Shown piece after piece: positions 14,265-15,556 of a stretch of DNA of 15,556 bases. This stretch comes from CAYZDV01 sp964477275. GTDB lineage: Bacteria; Acidobacteriota; Aminicenantia; Aminicenantales; Aminicenantaceae. A model generated the notes under the pieces. It was given only the letters and a program-made list of their open reading frames with translations, ran no database searches and was not told the DNA's origin. The stretch covers positions 1-15,556 of the forward strand of contig CAYZDV010000039.1 of the NCBI GenBank assembly GCA_964477275.1, written 5' to 3'. Each line of letters opens with the position of its first letter. Position 1 is the stretch's first letter. A program made the translations under genes and the position numbers.

Positions 14265-14380
14265 TTCACATCTGGATTGAGGAAAAGAGTATCATACCGG
14301 CAGAACCCGGGAAAGACTGAACAGAGACCTTCCTGTCCCTGAGCCAGCCGGAAAGCCAGGAGGGCAACGAGGAGAAGGAA

Positions 14381-14923
14381 ATGATCGAGATTCGCTTTCA
14401 TGGAAGAGGCGGTCAGGGGACCGTGGTCGCCTCCAAGATTCTGGCCGATGCCATTGCCAAAGAAGGGAATTATGTCCAGGCCTACCCTGAATTCGGAGTG
14501 GAAAGACGGGGAGCTCCTGTCTACGCTTTCATCAGGATCGACGACAAACTCATCTCCGATAAAAGCCGGATATATGAGCCTGACCATGTGGTTGTCGTCG
14601 ACCCCACGCTCGCCGACGCCATCGACGTCACCGAAGGGCTGAAGGAAGGCGGCACGATTATCATCAACAGTGACAGGAAGCCGGAGGAACTGGGCTTTCC
14701 CAATAAATACAAAGTGGTCACCGTCGATGCCACGAAAATCGCTGTCAAACACAAGCTCGGAACTATAACCGCCCCGATTGTGAATACCGCCATCGTGGGC
14801 GCGGTAGTCAAAATCCTGAATCTGGCCAAAATTGAATCGGTGCTCGAAGCCATCAAGGAGGACGTTCCCTCCAATCCCGAGGCCAACGTTGCAGCTGCCA
14901 AGGAAGCCTATGATAAAGTCTGA
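14381..14923 (+). CDS. 2-oxoacid:ferredoxin oxidoreductase, gamma subunit (PorG/VorG type)
   Basis: This 180-residue protein is the gamma subunit of a four-subunit pyruvate- or branched-chain 2-ketoacid:ferredoxin oxidoreductase. The complex converts a 2-oxoacid plus CoA to acyl-CoA, CO2 and reduced ferredoxin in the cytoplasm. The N-terminus has GRGGQGTVVASKILA (8-22), followed by YPEFGVERRGAPV (about 40-52). Both are typical of the stand-alone gamma chain, as in PorC of Thermotoga. The C-terminus has GTITAPIVNTAIVGAV. Length is normal. The ATG follows a strong GAGGAGAAGG site. It lies 116 bases after the fumarase alpha gene. Delta and alpha follow only after a 317-base gap, which is unusual for this operon. 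Pyruvate versus 2-ketoisovalerate specificity cannot be decided from this chain. Confidence 0.94.
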   Translation: MIEIRFHGRGGQGTVVASKILADAIAKEGNYVQAYPEFGVERRGAPVYAFIRIDDKLISDKSRIYEPDHVVVVDPTLADAIDVTEGLKEGGTIIINSDRKPEELGFPNKYKVVTVDATKIAVKHKLGTITAPIVNTAIVGAVVKILNLAKIESVLEAIKEDVPSNPEANVAAAKEAYDKV

Positions 14924-15035
14924 GAGAGAAAGCGGCCATCGGCCGTCTTGTCCCCTGCCACCTCGGAAACGCGCCGAAAGCTCAGGCTGACAGATAAAAA
15001 CTCATGCGCTGAAAACAGGATGGAGATGGAAGAGG

Positions 15036-15069
15036 GTAAGACAGAAATCGTCTTACACGATAATTTTTT
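15036..15069 (+). promoter_or_regulatory. Perfect 7-7-7 palindrome with downstream T-run: operator or weak terminator
   Basis: GTAAGAC (15036-15042) and GTCTTAC (15050-15056) form a perfect inverted repeat around seven bases. A run of six T follows at 15064-15069, seven bases after the stem. As RNA this would be a modest terminator for the gamma transcript. As DNA it would be a symmetric operator upstream of the possible delta promoter. Confidence 0.5.
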
Positions 15070-15080
15070 GCCTTTGATCT

Positions 15081-15108
15081 TTAAGTTCTCCTCCCGATAT
15101 GGTAATAT
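15081..15108 (+). promoter_or_regulatory. Possible promoter of the delta-alpha part of the oxidoreductase operon
   Basis: TAATAT (15103-15108) is preceded by TGG, giving an extended -10 element, with a weak TTAAGT (15081-15086) 16 bases upstream. Transcription would start near 15115, leaving a leader of about 125 bases. The -35 is poor, so the call rests on the extended -10 and the position. Confidence 0.35.
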
Positions 15109-15240
15109 ATGTAGTGAAGCTTTCCTCAAGGATCGCACGGTTCTTCTCCCAAATTCATTCCTTTCTTTCTCACCCTTCCTTGCTGCAGAAAAATTCCGTC
15201 TTCACCGGCGAAGAGTGAGGTTATCTAACGTGAGGCAGTC

Positions 15241-15540
15241 ATGAAAAAGAAAAAAAACTCAAAAAAAATCATCATCCAGTCTGAAAAAGAGGTTCCTCTG
15301 ATGCCCATGTCTCTCGGTTCCATGTCTTTCAACAAGACCGGGGCCTGGCGAAACATCCGGCCCGTGATCGACCTCGATGACTGTATCCAGTGCGGCATCT
15401 GCTGGAAGTTCTGTCCCGACGTGGCCATTTATATTGAAAACGAATACCCGATAATTGATTATGATTACTGCAAAGGTTGCGGCCTCTGCGCTGAGGAGTG
15501 TCCGACAAAATGCATCGCCATGGTCGAGGAGGAAAAATGA
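15241..15540 (+). CDS. 2-oxoacid:ferredoxin oxidoreductase, delta subunit (2[4Fe-4S] ferredoxin-like)
   Basis: This 99-residue protein is the small iron-sulfur subunit that passes electrons from the thiamine-diphosphate subunit towards ferredoxin. Two CX2CX2CX3C clusters are present: Cys48, 51, 54, 58 (CIQCGICWKFCP) and Cys77, 80, 83, 87 (CKGCGLCAEECP), with an extra Cys91. The N-terminal MSLGSMSFNKTGAWRNIRPV is typical of PorD/VorD. The lysine-rich extreme N-terminus (MKKKKNSKK) is a little longer than usual. The start has GTGAGG upstream. The stop overlaps the next start as ATGA, so the delta and alpha chains are translationally coupled. Confidence 0.95.
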   Translation: MKKKKNSKKIIIQSEKEVPLMPMSLGSMSFNKTGAWRNIRPVIDLDDCIQCGICWKFCPDVAIYIENEYPIIDYDYCKGCGLCAEECPTKCIAMVEEEK

Positions 15541-15556
15541 AAAAAGTCATCATGGG
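15537..15556 (+). CDS. Start of the probable 2-oxoacid:ferredoxin oxidoreductase alpha subunit (cut by window end)
   Basis: Only six full codons are visible (MKKVIM, then GG of a probable Gly codon). ATG 15537 overlaps the delta stop by four bases (ATGA) and has GAGGAGG nine bases upstream. The alpha subunit is expected here from the usual gamma-delta-alpha-beta order, and its N-terminus often reads like this, but six codons cannot prove it. Confidence 0.6.

Larger units (their letters stand above)
14924..15240. other. 317-base gap within the oxidoreductase genes, apparently non-coding
   Basis: No convincing gene is present: the open frames here have odd composition and no family resemblance. 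The stretch holds a small GC hairpin just after the gamma gene (CGGCC 14933-14937 with GGCCG 14941-14945), a perfect palindrome at 15036-15056 followed by a T-run, a possible extended -10 promoter at 15081-15108, and a pyrimidine-rich leader of about 125 bases before the delta gene. Confidence 0.6.

Noticed and set aside
14933..14945. CGGCC-ATC-GGCCG hairpin after the gamma subunit as an intrinsic terminator
   Set aside because: The stem is only five base pairs and what follows is not a real T-run, so it is mentioned only as part of the gap.
14948..15244. 98-codon plus-strand open frame in the gap before the delta subunit
   Set aside because: Its composition is not protein-like, it crosses the palindrome and promoter-like elements, runs into the delta start, and resembles nothing known.

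Overview
The window looks like a housekeeping and central-metabolism stretch of an anaerobic bacterium. The genes supporting this are bacterial translation factors (RF1, PrmC, L31, RsmD, GltX), a multi-subunit 2-oxoacid:ferredoxin oxidoreductase, a two-subunit-type oxygen-sensitive class I fumarase and a short-form ThiC. Base composition appears even and near 50 % GC. There are no insertion sequences, phage genes, CRISPR arrays, tRNAs or rRNAs. The gene mix would fit an uncultured anaerobic lineage of the Aminicenantes/Acidobacteriota type, but that is only an impression and nothing here fixes the phylum.

Left part (1-9533). The 3' end of an APS kinase gene (+) meets a long minus-strand block across a two-way terminator at 356-379. 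Reading the block in its own direction from the right: a secreted protein of unknown role, rsmD, and a 287-residue unknown protein; rpmE-prfA-prmC, a tight translation-termination operon; a 440-residue, very acidic, coiled-coil protein behind its own near-consensus promoter; and gltX followed 32 bases later by hutU (urocanate hydratase).

Right part (9534-15556). A 160-base divergent control region leads into plus-strand genes. thiC overlaps an endonuclease IV-like TIM-barrel gene by 14 bases, and an aldehyde dehydrogenase gene follows. Next come the alpha subunit of class I fumarase behind its own strong promoter, a 2-oxoacid:ferredoxin oxidoreductase gamma subunit, a 317-base non-coding gap, the ferredoxin-like delta subunit, and the first codons of what should be the alpha subunit, overlapping delta by ATGA.

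Points most worth a second look: thiC has no visible TPP riboswitch, and instead has a sigma-70-type promoter directly preceded by a phased direct repeat. The fumarase alpha gene has no beta partner here. The oxidoreductase gene set is split by a gap holding a perfect 7-7-7 palindrome and a possible promoter. Three unrecognised proteins (440, 287 and 193 residues) sit among well-known genes. I found no convincing multi-gene novel system; the unusual material is mostly regulatory and in the unknown proteins.
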